DNA of 64,000 nucleotides from Schistosoma mansoni (taxonomy: Eukaryota > Platyhelminthes > Trematoda > Strigeidida > Schistosomatidae): the NCBI RefSeq assembly GCF_000237925.1, contig NW_017385987.1, positions 248,001 through 312,000 on the forward strand, given 5' to 3'. Shown here in pieces: positions 1-12,470 of this stretch (position 1 is the stretch's first letter; the number at the start of each line of letters is the position of its first letter). The position numbers and the translations under genes are program-made. The notes under the pieces are model-generated. The model was not told the origin of the DNA, did not search any database, and saw only the letters and a list, made by a program, of their open reading frames with translations.

Positions 1-1604
1 ACGGAAACTTAAGCAAGACAAGTGTGCTAGATTGAATTCCTAGAAAAAAACAATGGAACTAACACAAGGTCAAATGCTTACACTGCTGCGACTAACAGCG
101 TCTAATGAGCAGCTTGTTACCATTCCTCATTATCTGCAATACCTGAAACGCTCAGTGATCCAATGACAGGTGAAAGAAAACAGTGACACTAGCTTATAAC
201 GTTAAGTATCACACAGGGGGCAATAGTCCCTTTAATACAGCACCAACCTAATGAGTGTCAATTAGCATTAAGACCAAGATCATAGACCCCTAGTCGAGTA
301 TCTCCAATCACTTAACATCAAAAGATAATACAGATGATATCTGTTTATTTAGACCAATGCCAATACTGTCGACTGGTCAACAAAATCAATTAACTTTTAA
401 CAAATAGAAAAACATGACGTAGGTTACAACCCAGTAATTTATTAGTTGTAAAGATTACTTCTATTGGTCAGTTGCTACATAAATGACACATCAAAAACTC
501 AGATTATATTGTCCGTCCGAACTTTATAAAACCCTAAATGTCAAAAAAGTTCCGCACCAATAATATGCCTTCTACAAATTCTGAGTTTTATTCAGTCTAT
601 CATCATTTATTATTCACCGGTCTAAGGTCACTTGAGAAATTTTTTTATGATCCTATTTGAATAATTATTGTGGTAAAATTATTTTCAAGTGAAAATATCA
701 TAGAATTTAACATCTGATCAAAAACTAAATGGGCTTCATTGAATACAACCAGTGAATCTCAAATTAGAAATAATTCACAATCAAATAAACGATTCTTTCA
801 GTGAACAGAAAATGGATATCTGATTGTGATGTGGGCTACTGATGTTGACAGATATAAGTAGTATGTAACACCAATAGAAAGTGGAATGCCTTACGGCAGA
901 AAGTTGGGAAGATCGAGTAGAAGAGAACGGGAACAGAGAGTGATTGATATGGAAATGAAGGAACAACGAAGTCTGAGACAATTGGTGGACATTTTGTAAA
1001 TGAAATATTGAACGTATGGTATTCACATTTCACTAAATAACTCTGTAATTCCGTACTCCCTTTAAAAATTTTCTACCCATTCACAAATTTTGCAGCATTT
1101 AAAACAAATTTACTAGCATATCAGTCAGAATATACAATAATAACAATCCAGTTTTAAAATACATCAATTAATGGGGAGCTGCATATCGATCAGACGTCTG
1201 AACCAGTGTGAAAAAGAATAGTTTTTGAAGACTTTTTACAAAAAAGTGAATTCATAACACGATGTTCTACAATGAATGTAAATCTAAAAACAGAACTGGG
1301 TAGTAAACATGGTTATTTCCTACACTGAAATAACCTATACATAATATATGATACTAAAAATAAACTGTGCTGGTTACCGTTGGAAACAATAAAGACTGTT
1401 AGATATTTGTTTTATTGATCATTTAGGAGTCTATGAAATCAAGATCTAACTCTTGGACTAACAAATCGTCCACATTATTAATTTCGAGTTAACTGACTTA
1501 TCTAGTTTTTATAAACTTAGCTAAACATTTGCGCCATACAACCTTCCAACCATGGTGTTTCAAGTTTGAAACTTTGATCAACTACTTTAATCTATATTCA
1601 TAGT
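1..1604. other. AT-rich intergenic DNA, no gene seen
   Basis: Both strands hold only short, low-complexity open frames without recognisable domains. No tRNA, LTR or LINE signature was recognised. It ends at a Sm-alpha-like SINE. Confidence 0.5.
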
Positions 1605-1766
1605 TGAAAGCCTGAGTCGACTGAAGCTAGACTACCATGGAAAACCTGGAAGCACTGGACGGCCGTTTCGTTCTATTATGAGACTCCTCAGCAGTGAGCA
1701 TCCACGATCCCGCACTCGCGAGATTCGAACCCAGGACCTACCAGTCTCGCGCCAGAGCACTTAACT
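1605..1766 (-). repeat. Sm-alpha-like SINE, 5' truncated, with hammerhead core
   Basis: Read on the minus strand, this has the tail of a tRNA-like head with a B-box-like element (GGTTCGAATC, near 1725), then a hammerhead ribozyme core, then a conserved 3' part (TTCCAGGTTTTCCATGG). This order, Pol III head followed by hammerhead, is that of the schistosome Sm-alpha retroposon family. The A-box end of the head is missing when compared with the fuller copy at 33655-33834. The hammerhead keeps CTGAGGA and GAAA, but stem II (GTCT facing GAAC) is mismatched, so activity is doubtful. Confidence 0.8.
1652..1697 (-). ncRNA. hammerhead ribozyme motif, weakened stem II
   Basis: The minus strand reads CACTG, CTGAGGA, a stem-loop, GAAAC, a short palindromic stem III, the cleavage triplet GTC, then CAGTGC. 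Stem I (CACTG with CAGTG) is intact. Stem II has lost its GTCC/GGAC pairing. It belongs to the SINE at 1605-1766. The fold is inferred from covariation with the copy at 33704-33749. Confidence 0.6.
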
Positions 1767-2089
1767 TTAATCTAGCTAATTGAATTCTAAGAAAATTTAG
1801 ACCTTCGCTTTAACATATAATAAGTACTAGTCAAAATTTAATGCATAAACTGGTATTTATTTGCTGAATTACATTTTCCATGTACTTATCACTTGGACTT
1901 GAATGATAAGGCAAATCTAAATGGAAAATTTACTGGAAAATTTTTGCTTGATTTAAACTTTTTTATGACAATAAAAGTAAAAATGTATCATTCGATTATG
2001 AAAATAAAATATAAATTAAGATTGACAAGTATTAGAAAAGAATAAACAAAGTAACTAAGTCCATTGAGTAACTATTATTTATATCACAA

Positions 2090-2116
2090 ACAAACAAGCA
2101 AACAAACAAACAAACA
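2090..2116. repeat. (CAAA)n microsatellite
   Basis: A short run of CAAA/CAAG tetranucleotides lies upstream of the first receptor gene. Confidence 0.8.
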
Positions 2117-2295
2117 GGTCAGTAAATAAATAAAGGGAATTATTCCCATACGCCCAAATAATTTGATGAAATTGTCTGAAATTACAAAGATAGATAAGAA
2201 CCACTCTTATTAAAAAAAATATTGAAAGATTAATGTTGCCTAGACAATGCTGAATGACTTGATAACAATAATAATAATATAATATTTCACTTCAT

Positions 2296-2447
2296 TTTGA
2301 TTGATTATAAAATGGTATAACATAGATGTTCCTTTTCATTTGAGGAAAGAAGGAAACATTGCTAACATTAACAACTGGCTTTTTCACCTTCTCTACATTA
2401 CAACAACTTGACAAGTACATTCAAAGAAATTCCTTTTTAAATTACAG
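2296..2447 (+). promoter_or_regulatory. candidate promoter and acceptor site, GPCR 1
   Basis: A TTGATTG motif near 2299 is followed a few bases later by a TATAAAA box near 2306. A pyrimidine-rich stretch ending ATTACAG at 2447 looks like a 3' splice acceptor 79 bases before the start codon. The match to the promoters of the other four receptor genes is weaker here: the CCAAT-type motif is GATTGA, not GATTGG. Confidence 0.35.
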
Positions 2448-2526
2448 TACAAAAATAAATGCTTATTTCTTACTTTAATAAAAGAAACACAAATTGTTAT
2501 TTGTAAAAAGAAAAAGAGACAAGATC

Positions 2527-3501
2527 ATGGATCATAATGTGATTGTCAATTTACCTATACGTATCACTGTTATCATAGAAGGTCTACTTGGTACAATATT
2601 CAATAGTGCAGCGATAATAATTGTTTTCAAAACTAAATTTGGCTCTAAATTAACTACATGTATGCTGAGAGCTCAACCAATATTTGATTTTTTTGCTTGT
2701 TTATTCACAGCTATCTATTATATAACTCAATGTACTGACCGTTATAATAAACTGACAGGATTATATATAATTGATATATTAATATGTCATACATGGTTTA
2801 GAAATGCCTACTTTTGGTTATCATGTACATTTAGTGTACAAAATTTAGTTTGTATATCAGTGGATCGAGTGAGCTCTGTTATATTCCCTAGGTTATATAA
2901 AACACATTCATGTCAATTTACGGTTACTTACTTCGCTTATATGATTTTAATGTCATTATTTCTGTATATGCCAGCACCGATACTTCGTCGTTATATGATT
3001 GATCATTGTGAAATGGATTTTTCATTCCAATGGATTGCAATAAGTGAATTTCTTGATTTCATGGTGTATTCATGGATTATATTTGCTTATTTTATACCAG
3101 TTCTAGTGATGTTAATCAGTCATATATGGGTAATACAGATTATTAGAAAATTTCATTCATCTCGTCATACTTGTACATCACAAAATAATCAGTCAACTTT
3201 ACATATGAGACGTAAAATAAGTCAATTAGTTATAACAACAGCAATTTTATCCGGTCAACTTGCTTTACTACATTCATATGAAGCTATACGTCAAATATTA
3301 ATTGCAAATAAAATTATGACTTACGATTATCAATCAATAACTGGACATTTAGGTCCTATATTAATATTATTAGGTTGTGTTTTAAATCCATGTGTACTTA
3401 TACTTACTACAGCTACATTAAGAAGACGTTTATCAATATCAATAAAGCATTTTACAGAAAAAATTAGTATTAGTGGGAAAAAGGATAAAGCTTCAAGTTG
3501 A
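2527..3501 (+). CDS. rhodopsin-like GPCR 1, PROF1-like orphan
   Basis: A single-exon seven-transmembrane receptor of 324 residues, expected in the plasma membrane with an unknown ligand. TM1 carries N26, TM2 the conserved D54, and C87 and C161 can form the TM3-ECL2 disulfide. TM3 ends in DRV (113-115) instead of DRY. TM5 has its proline in FIP. TM7 reads NPCVL (about 287-291) instead of NPxxY. No FxxCWxP is visible in TM6. The start is set at the ATG at 2527 because it aligns with the N-termini of the four paralogues downstream; the frame is open upstream but has no earlier ATG. It is the most divergent of the five: its third intracellular loop is HMRRK and its TM6-TM7 region shares no long identical block with the others. 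Single-exon structure, DRV and NPxxL fit the flatworm-specific PROF1 orphan family by recall, not by search. Confidence 0.85.
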   Translation: MDHNVIVNLPIRITVIIEGLLGTIFNSAAIIIVFKTKFGSKLTTCMLRAQPIFDFFACLFTAIYYITQCTDRYNKLTGLYIIDILICHTWFRNAYFWLSCTFSVQNLVCISVDRVSSVIFPRLYKTHSCQFTVTYFAYMILMSLFLYMPAPILRRYMIDHCEMDFSFQWIAISEFLDFMVYSWIIFAYFIPVLVMLISHIWVIQIIRKFHSSRHTCTSQNNQSTLHMRRKISQLVITTAILSGQLALLHSYEAIRQILIANKIMTYDYQSITGHLGPILILLGCVLNPCVLILTTATLRRRLSISIKHFTEKISISGKKDKASS

Positions 3502-3825
3502 TCAATTCACTAAATATTGATTTATCGGTATGTTTATGATTGATCTTAATTACTATTATAGATAATAATATCAAAGAGGAAACATATTTAGTACAACAGA
3601 TGATACCGATTTATACAATTTCTATCATTATTAACAAAGATAGAAGCATATGTTTGTTTTTATTCAATCACCAAATACATTTTTTCTCCTATTAATATCC
3701 ATTCATTAATTTATCACAATAATGATGTAAACTGGAATTTTGAATTTTCTGACTATGAGTTTGTACAAGCTCCTAATCAATTTACATAGATACATTTATA
3801 TCTCAACTTTTTCCATAAATCTAAC

Positions 3826-3828
<3 letters not shown>

Positions 3829-3869
<41 letters not shown>
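3829..3869. repeat. (AT)n microsatellite
   Basis: About twenty uninterrupted AT units lie 330 bases after receptor gene 1. Confidence 0.95.
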
Positions 3870-3871
<2 letters not shown>

Positions 3872-6532
3872 TTGTAAGGGCTATCGAATTTATTTATCAG
3901 AATTGATTAAGGAAATAAACAACTAATATGAAAATATCATTTTTAATCAAAGAACTGAATATTTGTCTTATAAGATAGCAACAAGAATGATTGCTAATCA
4001 ATGATCAATGTCGTATCTTGATAAGAAAAACAAAAGAAAAACGAAATATCTGACTGGAAACCTTAAATACTGATTGCACATGTATATCTATATATTACTT
4101 TTAAGTGTTTCATTATATTGATATCTATGTTAGTTCAGTGTGTTCAACAAATATTTATTTTGTTCCATTTTTCTTCTTTCATTTGAATTTATTTATTGAT
4201 TTTCAAAATACCTTCATTCAAGAACATATTGTACATGTATGTTTTCATAGATCACCAGGAAAATGATCATAAATATGTCAGTGATTCAATGTTCAACCAT
4301 TAAAAAGAATTATTCATCTTTCAAACAAGAAGTCTTAAAATCGATTTCTCTCCATTCAGATCAGTTTGGATAGCCAAAACATATATACTATTTTTTTCAA
4401 ACAAATACACTTATACTTGGTAAATGAATTATTTCATACTTGTTATACGATTTTTAACAATCCAATTATTGTAATTCTTAAGTTTTATCCTCTCCATTAC
4501 AGCTAATTCTGTCCTGTAGGTAGACACGCTTCTATTCTTCGCCATTACTATTATATTTAATTACATTATAACAAGTTATCAGAAAAAAGTTTAGATTAGG
4601 GCGTGTAGCAGTGATGAGATTTAGCTCTTTAGTTATTATGTTTTTTTTAAACAAAGAGATTTAAAAAAGTATTAAATATTTGGCATGGCAACGCGATTTG
4701 CCGATACTTCATTTTTGAAATTATTCTCATGTTACTTAATATTGTTAAGTAGTTATTCTTGTATATTAGTTATATAGTAGATTTTATTTAAATTTTGGAG
4801 CTATGATTTTGATAATCTAGTTAGTCAATTGTTAAGAGTTGATAGTTGATACGTTTCTGTTTTCATAATTCATACTTTTTATGTATTGTTTCTGAACCTA
4901 TTATAAAATAGAAACTGATATAGAGACTATTGAATATTTATTGGACTAAGCTGTTTCAGATAATTGAATAAACAAATAAATTTATAACCGTCTTATCTCT
5001 TAAAATGAATGTTATTGAAACTTCTTTGTTGATATCAAATTATTAGAGATTCTGTTTTAATTGTTATGTCTAGTGGTCGTTAATTGTTATATCGGAATCG
5101 CTTATTATGTATACTCGTAGAACGAGGGACCACTACAATTCCCACGATGTGAAGTAACAATACCAAGACTGTCACGAATGAAGATTTATTAATCCCAAAA
5201 CACGATGACGACCTTAGTCGAATGTACACTCATTATATATTGATTTGTACACCTATTTTGATTAATAATTAGGATAAAATCACATAGATGAAAAGTACCC
5301 AGAGTTATAACAAATTATATGCTGCATGTCATGCTGAGTATAGTTTACGTTAATGTAATACAAGAATATCATATCTTGAACAAACACCACACTGAAATAG
5401 ATAAATGTTATACCGAGTAAAATATCACGCTACAAAACAAACGCTAATCATTACATTGAATCAGAACGGAAGTAATGTTGAATAAAAATTCACTATGAGT
5501 AAAATGATGCAATTTTACTTCTTAATCCCGTCATATCAATGATTGCTATATTTCCATTTTTATTTCAAGCAGAACCCACTGGTAAGATGTAGAACGCTAG
5601 AGGCGTTGTGGAGAATGATAGAATTATTTATGGAGAGCTTGGAATATCAGAGATCGGGTAGATAGATGATGAAAACACATGAAATTTAGAATACACTATG
5701 TTATATGTTATGTTGAAATTTAAAGAGGCCATTAAACTGATGTTAAAATTGAATTATCTAGATAAGTTATGCTACTAGAGACTACTTAAGAGAAAGGAAT
5801 ATTCTATTAATCTTTATGTGAAAATAGTACTTCTTAAGGAGTGAAATAATCCAATGATATTCGTTCTTAAGTTTATCAAAAAACTGCAAAATAAGATGAA
5901 CATTTGTTTTTAGTTGAACACAAAACTAAGGGAGTTTGTCACGGTGACCCATTCATAAAAACAGCCTATATAATAAACCAGAGGAGGAAATCGAGACTAA
6001 AAAATTTATTTGTTGGATATTACATGACCCTCAAGAACATTGACAAATTTGCATCGAAACGGTCGGAAGCAGGCTACTTTAAGGGAACCAAAGCAATTCA
6101 GGTAACGATTTAAAAAAAATAATGTTCAGGACTGAGCTTAATCTGATATCGAATTGACTTGAGTAACTTATCTACATTTATTTTCTGACATTAAGTACAC
6201 AAATGCAATCTATTCAGAAATACAGTCTCTAAGTTTACTAATCGGACGTTCGCTCTGTTTTACTTTAAATACTCTAAATAATGTAAACGAGTTTTGTAAT
6301 GCATCCGAATAACAATAGGTCTGTACACATATGTCATTACAAATCGATTTCAAGAAAGGATACAGTTGTAAAAAAAAGTACGGCTCAACAACCTAATATT
6401 GTTACTAAGATACTAATAATGATTCGATTTATGATGTACATATATATACTTATTACCATTAAAACTCTGATTCCATCACTTAAAGGGAATAATTAAGAAT
6501 AAAAACTTAAATGTATGCTATTGATGTGAAGA
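3870..6532. other. AT-rich intergenic DNA, no gene seen
   Basis: Two short plus-strand frames (5904-6113 and 6299-6496) have no recognisable domain and composition like the surrounding DNA. I see no support for a gene. Confidence 0.5.
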
Positions 6533-7120
6533 TATTATTATTATTATTATTATTAATGGCTTTATTCAATATTATAATCTGGTACAATATAGAATTCTCA
6601 GCACGAGTTATTTCAACAAGTTTTTTTACCAAAAAATACGGAAAAGAAATGAAAGAAAAGGTTTAAAAAAATCTGAGTCTGTACAAACTATCAAATTTGA
6701 GACATGCTTAAGAATACAGGTTATTTACTAGGTCAACTCTAACAGCCTGTTCGTTACAAAGTATATTTGTTAAGTAAGGTATTACAGAACTTTTATAGAT
6801 TTGCTTGCGTGCATGGATTTTACTGTATTTATGTCTCGTTCTACCAGAAGATATACTAGGAGAAAGATATGAATGAAGTGGATGGTTAGTATCTGATAGG
6901 ATAATACCTGCCAAGAGTTTGCAAGACTTAAAATGTCTATCCACAAGCATATTAATAATGACCTCAAAAGATTCACCACACACCTTGCAAACTGCCTTCA
7001 GCACTCTCCGCAAAACAGCAAAGAATAATGGAGAACAGTAAAGAATAATAGGTAATATGCAGAAATTTACAAATTGTAGGTGTAAATGGTGAGTAATCCC
7101 AAAAGCATAGAGTTTCATTT
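6533..7120 (-). mobile_element. LINE 3' end, 5' truncated (CR1/L2/Rex-like)
   Basis: The minus frame 7118-6708 encodes 136 residues that look like the C-terminal tail of a non-LTR polymerase: FCILPIILYCS, a Cys pair in VCKVCG, then NHPLHSYL, SSGRTRHKY and YKSSVIPYLTNIL, a pattern typical of CR1/L2/Rex-type LINE ends. The frame stops at 6708 and the element runs to a GAATAAAGCCATT motif and a trinucleotide (AAT)n tail at about 6533-6556. The reverse transcriptase core and endonuclease are absent, so this is a dead 5'-truncated copy lying 300 bp upstream of receptor gene 2. The clade is an inference from the tail only. Confidence 0.7.
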
Positions 7121-7340
7121 AGATCAGTAGATTACCTACATCATAGTCTCATGTCTTAAAGCATTCCATTTTTTCATGGAAATTAATGCTTAGACCTGTA
7201 TATAATTATTGAGGGCTTTGTTAGTTACTACTAGACTGCAATGAAGACAAAACTAATTAATATTTATGTTTATTTTACAAATGATTTAGAGTACAAATAT
7301 TTTCTTCCCTAAAAATATTCAATGACCTATTTTAACCGAG

Positions 7341-7411
7341 ATTTGATTGGCTGAATATATAGATATATATATGCAATTTCCAGAAATCCTATTTTAAACT
7401 TCATTTCACAG
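7341..7411 (+). promoter_or_regulatory. promoter region of GPCR 2
   Basis: ATTTGATTGG (7341-7350, inverted CCAAT box) is followed at once by an alternating TATA-rich stretch (about 7354-7372). A TTCATTTCACAG acceptor-like site ends at 7411, 25 bases before the ATG. The same order is seen upstream of receptor genes 3, 4 and 5. Confidence 0.5.
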
Positions 7412-7436
7412 TAAATCAAAAGAAGAGAACTGGATA

Positions 7437-8420
7437 ATGAATGAAACTGTTTACGTTACATTACCTATCCGGATTATTGTTATCATTGAAGGAATAATTG
7501 GTACAATATTCAATATGGTTGCGATAGTTATAATTTTTAAAGTGACCATAGGTTCTAAATTCACTTTATTCTTACTAAGAACTCAATCTTTACTTGACTT
7601 CAGTGCATGTTTCTCAGCAGCTATTTATTATATAATTCAATCCACCAATATTTATAACAAACATACTGGCTTATACATAATCGATATCCTGATATGTCAT
7701 TTATGGTTTCGAAATGCATCCTTCTGGTTATTTTGTATCATGAGTGTGCAAAATCTAGTTTGTATATCATTGGATCGAGTGAGTTCTGTCCTATTTCTTA
7801 GATCACTTAAAGCATATACGAATACATTCTTCGTACTATATTTTCTTTACATGCTCAGCATGCTTTTAATTTTGTACATACCTACACCACTTCTTCGTCG
7901 TTATACTGATAGCCAATGTGTTATGGATTTTTCATTCCCCTGGATTCAAACAAGAGTATTTCTTGATTACATTGTATACTCCTGGATTGTGTTGGAGTAC
8001 TTTGTGCCAGTTTTAGTTATGTTGGTCAGTCATGCATGGGTCATATTTATTATTAGAAAATCTCAGTCACCTCGTCATAGTGATGCATCACAAAATGCGG
8101 AGTCTAGTTTACAAATTAAACGTACAGTGATTCAGTTAGTGATTACAACAGCAATAATGTCATGTCAACAAGCTATATTACACTCATTTGAATGTATAAG
8201 TCAAATATTAATTATATCTGAAGTTGTGGTTTACACTTATGGTACTCCGATTGAACAAATGGGTACAATACTTATATTGTTTGGATGTTCTTCTAATCCA
8301 TGTATTCTTATCTTCAGCACAACTACACTGAGGAAATATTTATTGTCACTAATTAAAGGTAAAAAACAAAACTTGTCCAGTATTGAAACATACGGGCAAA
8401 CAGAATATATTCAGCACTAA
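7437..8420 (+). CDS. rhodopsin-like GPCR 2, PROF1-like orphan
   Basis: A single-exon receptor of 327 residues. The N-terminus starts with an NET sequon at residue 2. Landmarks match the family: N26 (TM1), D54 (TM2), C87 and the ECL2 cysteine in SQCVMDF, DRV at 113-115, a TM5 proline in FVPV, and NPCIL at 287-291. TM6 reads QLVITTAIMSCQQAILHSFE, without the usual CWxP. The cytoplasmic tail is the longest hydrophilic part of the C-terminus. The TM3-TM5 nucleotide block is nearly identical to that of receptor gene 5, a sign of gene conversion. The ATG at 7437 is preceded by an acceptor-like AG 25 bases upstream. Ligand and G-protein coupling are unknown; the family assignment is inferred. Confidence 0.88.
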   Translation: MNETVYVTLPIRIIVIIEGIIGTIFNMVAIVIIFKVTIGSKFTLFLLRTQSLLDFSACFSAAIYYIIQSTNIYNKHTGLYIIDILICHLWFRNASFWLFCIMSVQNLVCISLDRVSSVLFLRSLKAYTNTFFVLYFLYMLSMLLILYIPTPLLRRYTDSQCVMDFSFPWIQTRVFLDYIVYSWIVLEYFVPVLVMLVSHAWVIFIIRKSQSPRHSDASQNAESSLQIKRTVIQLVITTAIMSCQQAILHSFECISQILIISEVVVYTYGTPIEQMGTILILFGCSSNPCILIFSTTTLRKYLLSLIKGKKQNLSSIETYGQTEYIQH

Positions 8421-10383
8421 GAGTATATGAACATATTAATTTTAATCATCGTCTAAATCGATAATACTTACCACATTGCAATGAGTGTTGTACAGTGAGT
8501 ACTGTTGTCCTATTATTGACGAACGTATTTTTCTAATGTCAAAACACAATCTACCCATCTATATAGTTTAATTTTCTAATAGCACTGTTTGTCTATCGAC
8601 TATTTTTCCTATCTGTTATCTGATTGACCTTAATAGAGCAGTAGTTGTTATTTGACATACATTTGCATGTATCTGAATTAACTGTCATATTCGCGTCTAG
8701 TAATAGTTATTCCACTCAGTTGTTCCTGATATTTTCTAACAGTCATTATTTTCATTGTTTTAAATTGAATAATAAAAAAATCTACACCATTAGTCATATT
8801 GTGGAAATGATGATTTAATGACAATTTTGTTTCTTCATAACTGAACATTTCGTGGTTGGTTTTATCAAACCGATAGGACTGAATACTTACGTTACGTCGC
8901 AAGCATTTCCCTGCTGCTAGTTACTTCAAGTTTTTCACTGCTGAGGTGGTTTATTAACGCTTAATAACACAAAAAAGTCGTCAAAGACAGTATCAAGTAT
9001 ATTTACTCTCATTTAAGTGTCAGTATTGACTTTTTTGTTGTCCTGTATCTGCCCGCTGGAAAACAACCGTTATGTTGCTTTCGTCAATGATTGTACCCCA
9101 TTCAGAAAACGATGCAATATCACTAGGTATAATGGCACACAACAGCACAGACTGTTCATCCGTTTGATTATTATTTTTTAATTAGAAGAGAAATGTCTAG
9201 TACTGTTGGTGAAGCTACTATCAGTATTTATTGACACAGATATCAGTCGACCGTTCGAAATAAATAGGTTGCGAATATTATATGAAAGTGATATTGAATG
9301 GTAAGTAACGAGAAACGTTGTCTAAACCTGACTACTTGAGAATCTTGTAACAATTATGAAGCAGGCAAACTAGATTCTCAGATTCACTGTTCAAAATAGA
9401 TATATTGAGTAACTTGACTAGGGTAATCAGTATAACGAATTGCTACTTAATTCCAAAAATTAAAGTATTTGTTTAAAACCAGGCTCTTCATTGAACACAT
9501 ACAGAATGCGTTTTCGATTGGCCGCAGAGGCAAGGAGACCGATGGTAAACCGACTAAATTTCAGACCCTTAAGAGCCTTCTTCCCCTATCCGATGCTCGT
9601 CTTTATTAATATTCCCCCTCTTTAATCGCCCTTTTTCCACTTGCCTTTTTGCTCGTTCCCTTATGGACGGTACAGATGTAACTGAACCGTTTACATAGCT
9701 CATATCAAGCAGATGTTTCTTGATTTGAGACAAACTCTAAGTTGCATTGGATGAATTTCGACGTGTAAGACAAGCACAGTTCTATACTTCTGTAGACTAC
9801 AAATACTCACTATTCTCCCTTTTACTGTAATCGGAACCGTGACGTGAGAGGGAAGTATAGGGTTGTAGTGACGTGATTCGAAGATAGGGATAAAGAAGTA
9901 ATGACAAACAACGAAGGTGACGTTTAGAACATTCTCTCACTTAATTCGAAAGCCGTAAGTATCAACATTCAGTCTTGTGTCCACTTTATTCTATTAACTA
10001 TGAGCTTTCGTTAATGTATAAATTACTGTAATGTTCCATCCCATTCCAAAATTGCTGCAATTTGAACGTGACTTTTGTATTCTATTTTTCTGCTCTGATG
10101 TCTCACTCTGAACATAGTTGTATTTCTCTCATTCCTTGTGCGTTGAGGTCCTCTTATTAGACATACGTCTGTGCATGTACCTTTCAGGATTAACTGAATC
10201 AGAAATAAATAGGATGTGTAGTTTCATTTAATTTCCCTTCTCTCTCCACTTGCCAACCAATCACATCATAGGTCACTGGCCCTCAAGACCGTTCAGTCAA
10301 AAGTCGAACGTACATGTTCCACGTCTCAAACTTATACTAAGTACCCTGTCACGTCAAGGCTGTAAACTAGATCGGGACAACCT
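8421..10383. other. intergenic DNA, no gene seen
   Basis: No element ends or domains were recognised. Short frames on either strand have no visible domain. The composition from 9480 to 10250 is slightly less AT-rich and may be an old, unrecognised repeat. Confidence 0.45.
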
Positions 10384-10396
10384 TCTCTCTCTCTCT

Positions 10397-10436
<40 letters not shown>
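10384..10436. repeat. (CT)n(AT)n compound microsatellite
   Basis: About seven CT units (10384-10397) run directly into about nineteen AT units (10399-10436). Confidence 0.95.
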
Positions 10437-10439
<3 letters not shown>

Positions 10440-11579
10440 AGTAGACAGATAAAGCAAGGATGTATATATTAGAATGGGTATTCGGTGTGAAGCGGAAGTC
10501 TCAGAGAAGAGAAGTTGTTAAGAAGCCGTCAGAATTATAAATTATAGGTGACATTTACGTCTAAGTCCTTGAAATACCAATTGATGTTCCGTGTAGCCTT
10601 GGTTCCAGAGGGGTATTAGGTAAATATTTCCTAAAAGATTCACAGTCATTCTTGAGATAATTTATTCGTGGTCTTTGATCTGTGAACAAGATGATTATCA
10701 TCTGAAGAGAAGTGATATTCCAAGCGTGTTCTTTTGCATTCGTCATCTGATAACAATGTGACGGAACATAAAATGCCTTAGACTGGCAACGAAGTAACTC
10801 AAACTGATATAGAAATGATGAAGGCTTAAGAAGTTGTGGGTGAGTGTATGATGAGTGTATATCTTGTATTGCTATGCAAGCCCACATAGCTTATTCTAAC
10901 TTCCGGGCAAGCCAATCTATTCATTCTTCTTCCGTCACATTTTGACCTTGTTAATCATTTGGTTATCAACCTTGAATGTTGTTCTGTGAGTGTATGTGTG
11001 TATATTTGTTACCTTACTCATCACATGTCTGTAGCTTATTTTTGTTTTAATCGCTGAAAAATTCTCATTATATTATACACATATGAATGAAGAATATTCT
11101 TTTCAATAATTTATCATCAGGTTCTACAGTTATAAATCCAAATTAATAATCCATATAAAATTGGCCAAGTTTAAAGCAGAGTACATCATTTAAGAAACTG
11201 TAACATGTGAATCAAGGAGTGTTTGTAATATAAAATTAAATCGAATCGTTAACGTTCGAGTGAGTAATATTAAGTGTTAACTTGAATCAGTTTTTACCTG
11301 AAATGAAATTGTGAGATAAACGATCAGAATAAATATGGTCACCATGGCGTAAGAGAGATAATCATGTAATTACAAATCAGAAACTACGTAATATGTGAAA
11401 TAATACGAATTAGACAAGAATTAGCAGATAGGGATGGGTGCTGAATAAATTTCTCAAAATGGTTAGCAAGTGTAATAATAATAATAATGGTGACAATGGT
11501 AAGATGTATGAATAAAATAAGTTTAAGATATAAAAATGAACATGAATCAAATTACGTCACCATACTATAAAATTGATTA

Positions 11580-12065
11580 TTAACTAATTGAACCCGAAGT
11601 TGGCCAGGGTAAAAGGAACAGCTGAACATATTTCTTTTGGATGCAAACTACTGGCTTTTTTATCCGAATAGCAATTGCTTCTGTCATCTGCAGGATTCTT
11701 AGTCTGACGAAATTAGGTGGACTGCTGTTAACACGATATATTATTGTGAAAGATTTCTCCATGTTGGCTGTATGTCCCAACTGAATTAAATGGACTGAAA
11801 TGGAGCTGTTAACGGTTTTAACTATACCTTTACTTAACCACACTGGGAGGTACTCAAGAGTCCGAATATACAAATTCCTAGAAAATCTGCCAATAAAACT
11901 TGCTTCACATGAGCACTTTGATTGATAGATACAGAAAGAAGTGGCTAATCTAGACAATTTATCTTTCAACATCGGAGGGATCATTGGACGTGTGAAAAAC
12001 ACTGATTGTAGTTTACCTTCATTAAAAGTTCTTTGGATTGATCTCGGTAACTTTAGTCTTAGCAT
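11580..12065 (-). pseudogene. GIY-YIG endonuclease segment of a Penelope-like polyprotein
   Basis: The longest intact frame of the element at 11040-12490. It covers the end of the RT region and a GIY-YIG nuclease with the CSC zinc-ligand pair typical of Penelope-like endonucleases; FIG stands at the YIG position. The first ATG lies inside the ancestral polyprotein, so this is not a free-standing gene. Confidence 0.65.
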
Positions 12066-12407
12066 TTCACTAAGTGCATCACCTCTGAATTGTAAGCGTA
12101 TCTACAGAGGCTTTTTTCACGGTTAGACATTCCTTATGTTCTCTTTTATTGATTATATTTTTATTTATACATTTCTCTGGATACCTGTTTTCTTTCAGTG
12201 TCGTGTACAAGGCCTTTGTTTAATCTTCAACCGTATCTAGAGAGCATATTGTCTTAATTCTATGGTGCAGTGTCTCAATCAGGTTTCTTTTGTATTGTAG
12301 AGAAATAAAAATAAAATTTGTATATTGGCCCGTCCAAGCAGTTTTCTTGTTTATTTTTCTTCTTAATAACCTGTCTTTTCATCTTATAAGTAGAACATCA
12401 AGAAAGG

Positions 12408-12470
12408 CTATTCTACCTCCATTTTCTTCCATAAAATTCACATGTGAGGAAGAAAATGGAGGTAGAATAG
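12408..12470. repeat. 23-bp perfect palindrome at an inverted RT fragment
   Basis: Arms 12408-12430 and 12448-12470 are exact reverse complements, separated by 17 bases; pairing continues imperfectly for about ten bases outside. The minus strand reads a Penelope RT motif (ENGG.AFLDV) and the plus strand reads the same motif (ENGGRIDFQDV), so the palindrome is an inverted duplication of coding sequence. Confidence 0.85.

Noticed and set aside
2494-2526. N-terminal extension of receptor 1 upstream of the ATG
   Set aside because: The open frame before 2527 has no ATG and no counterpart in the four paralogues, which all start at the equivalent of 2527.
5904-6113. 69-codon plus frame
   Set aside because: No domain, no splice context, and length within chance for this region.
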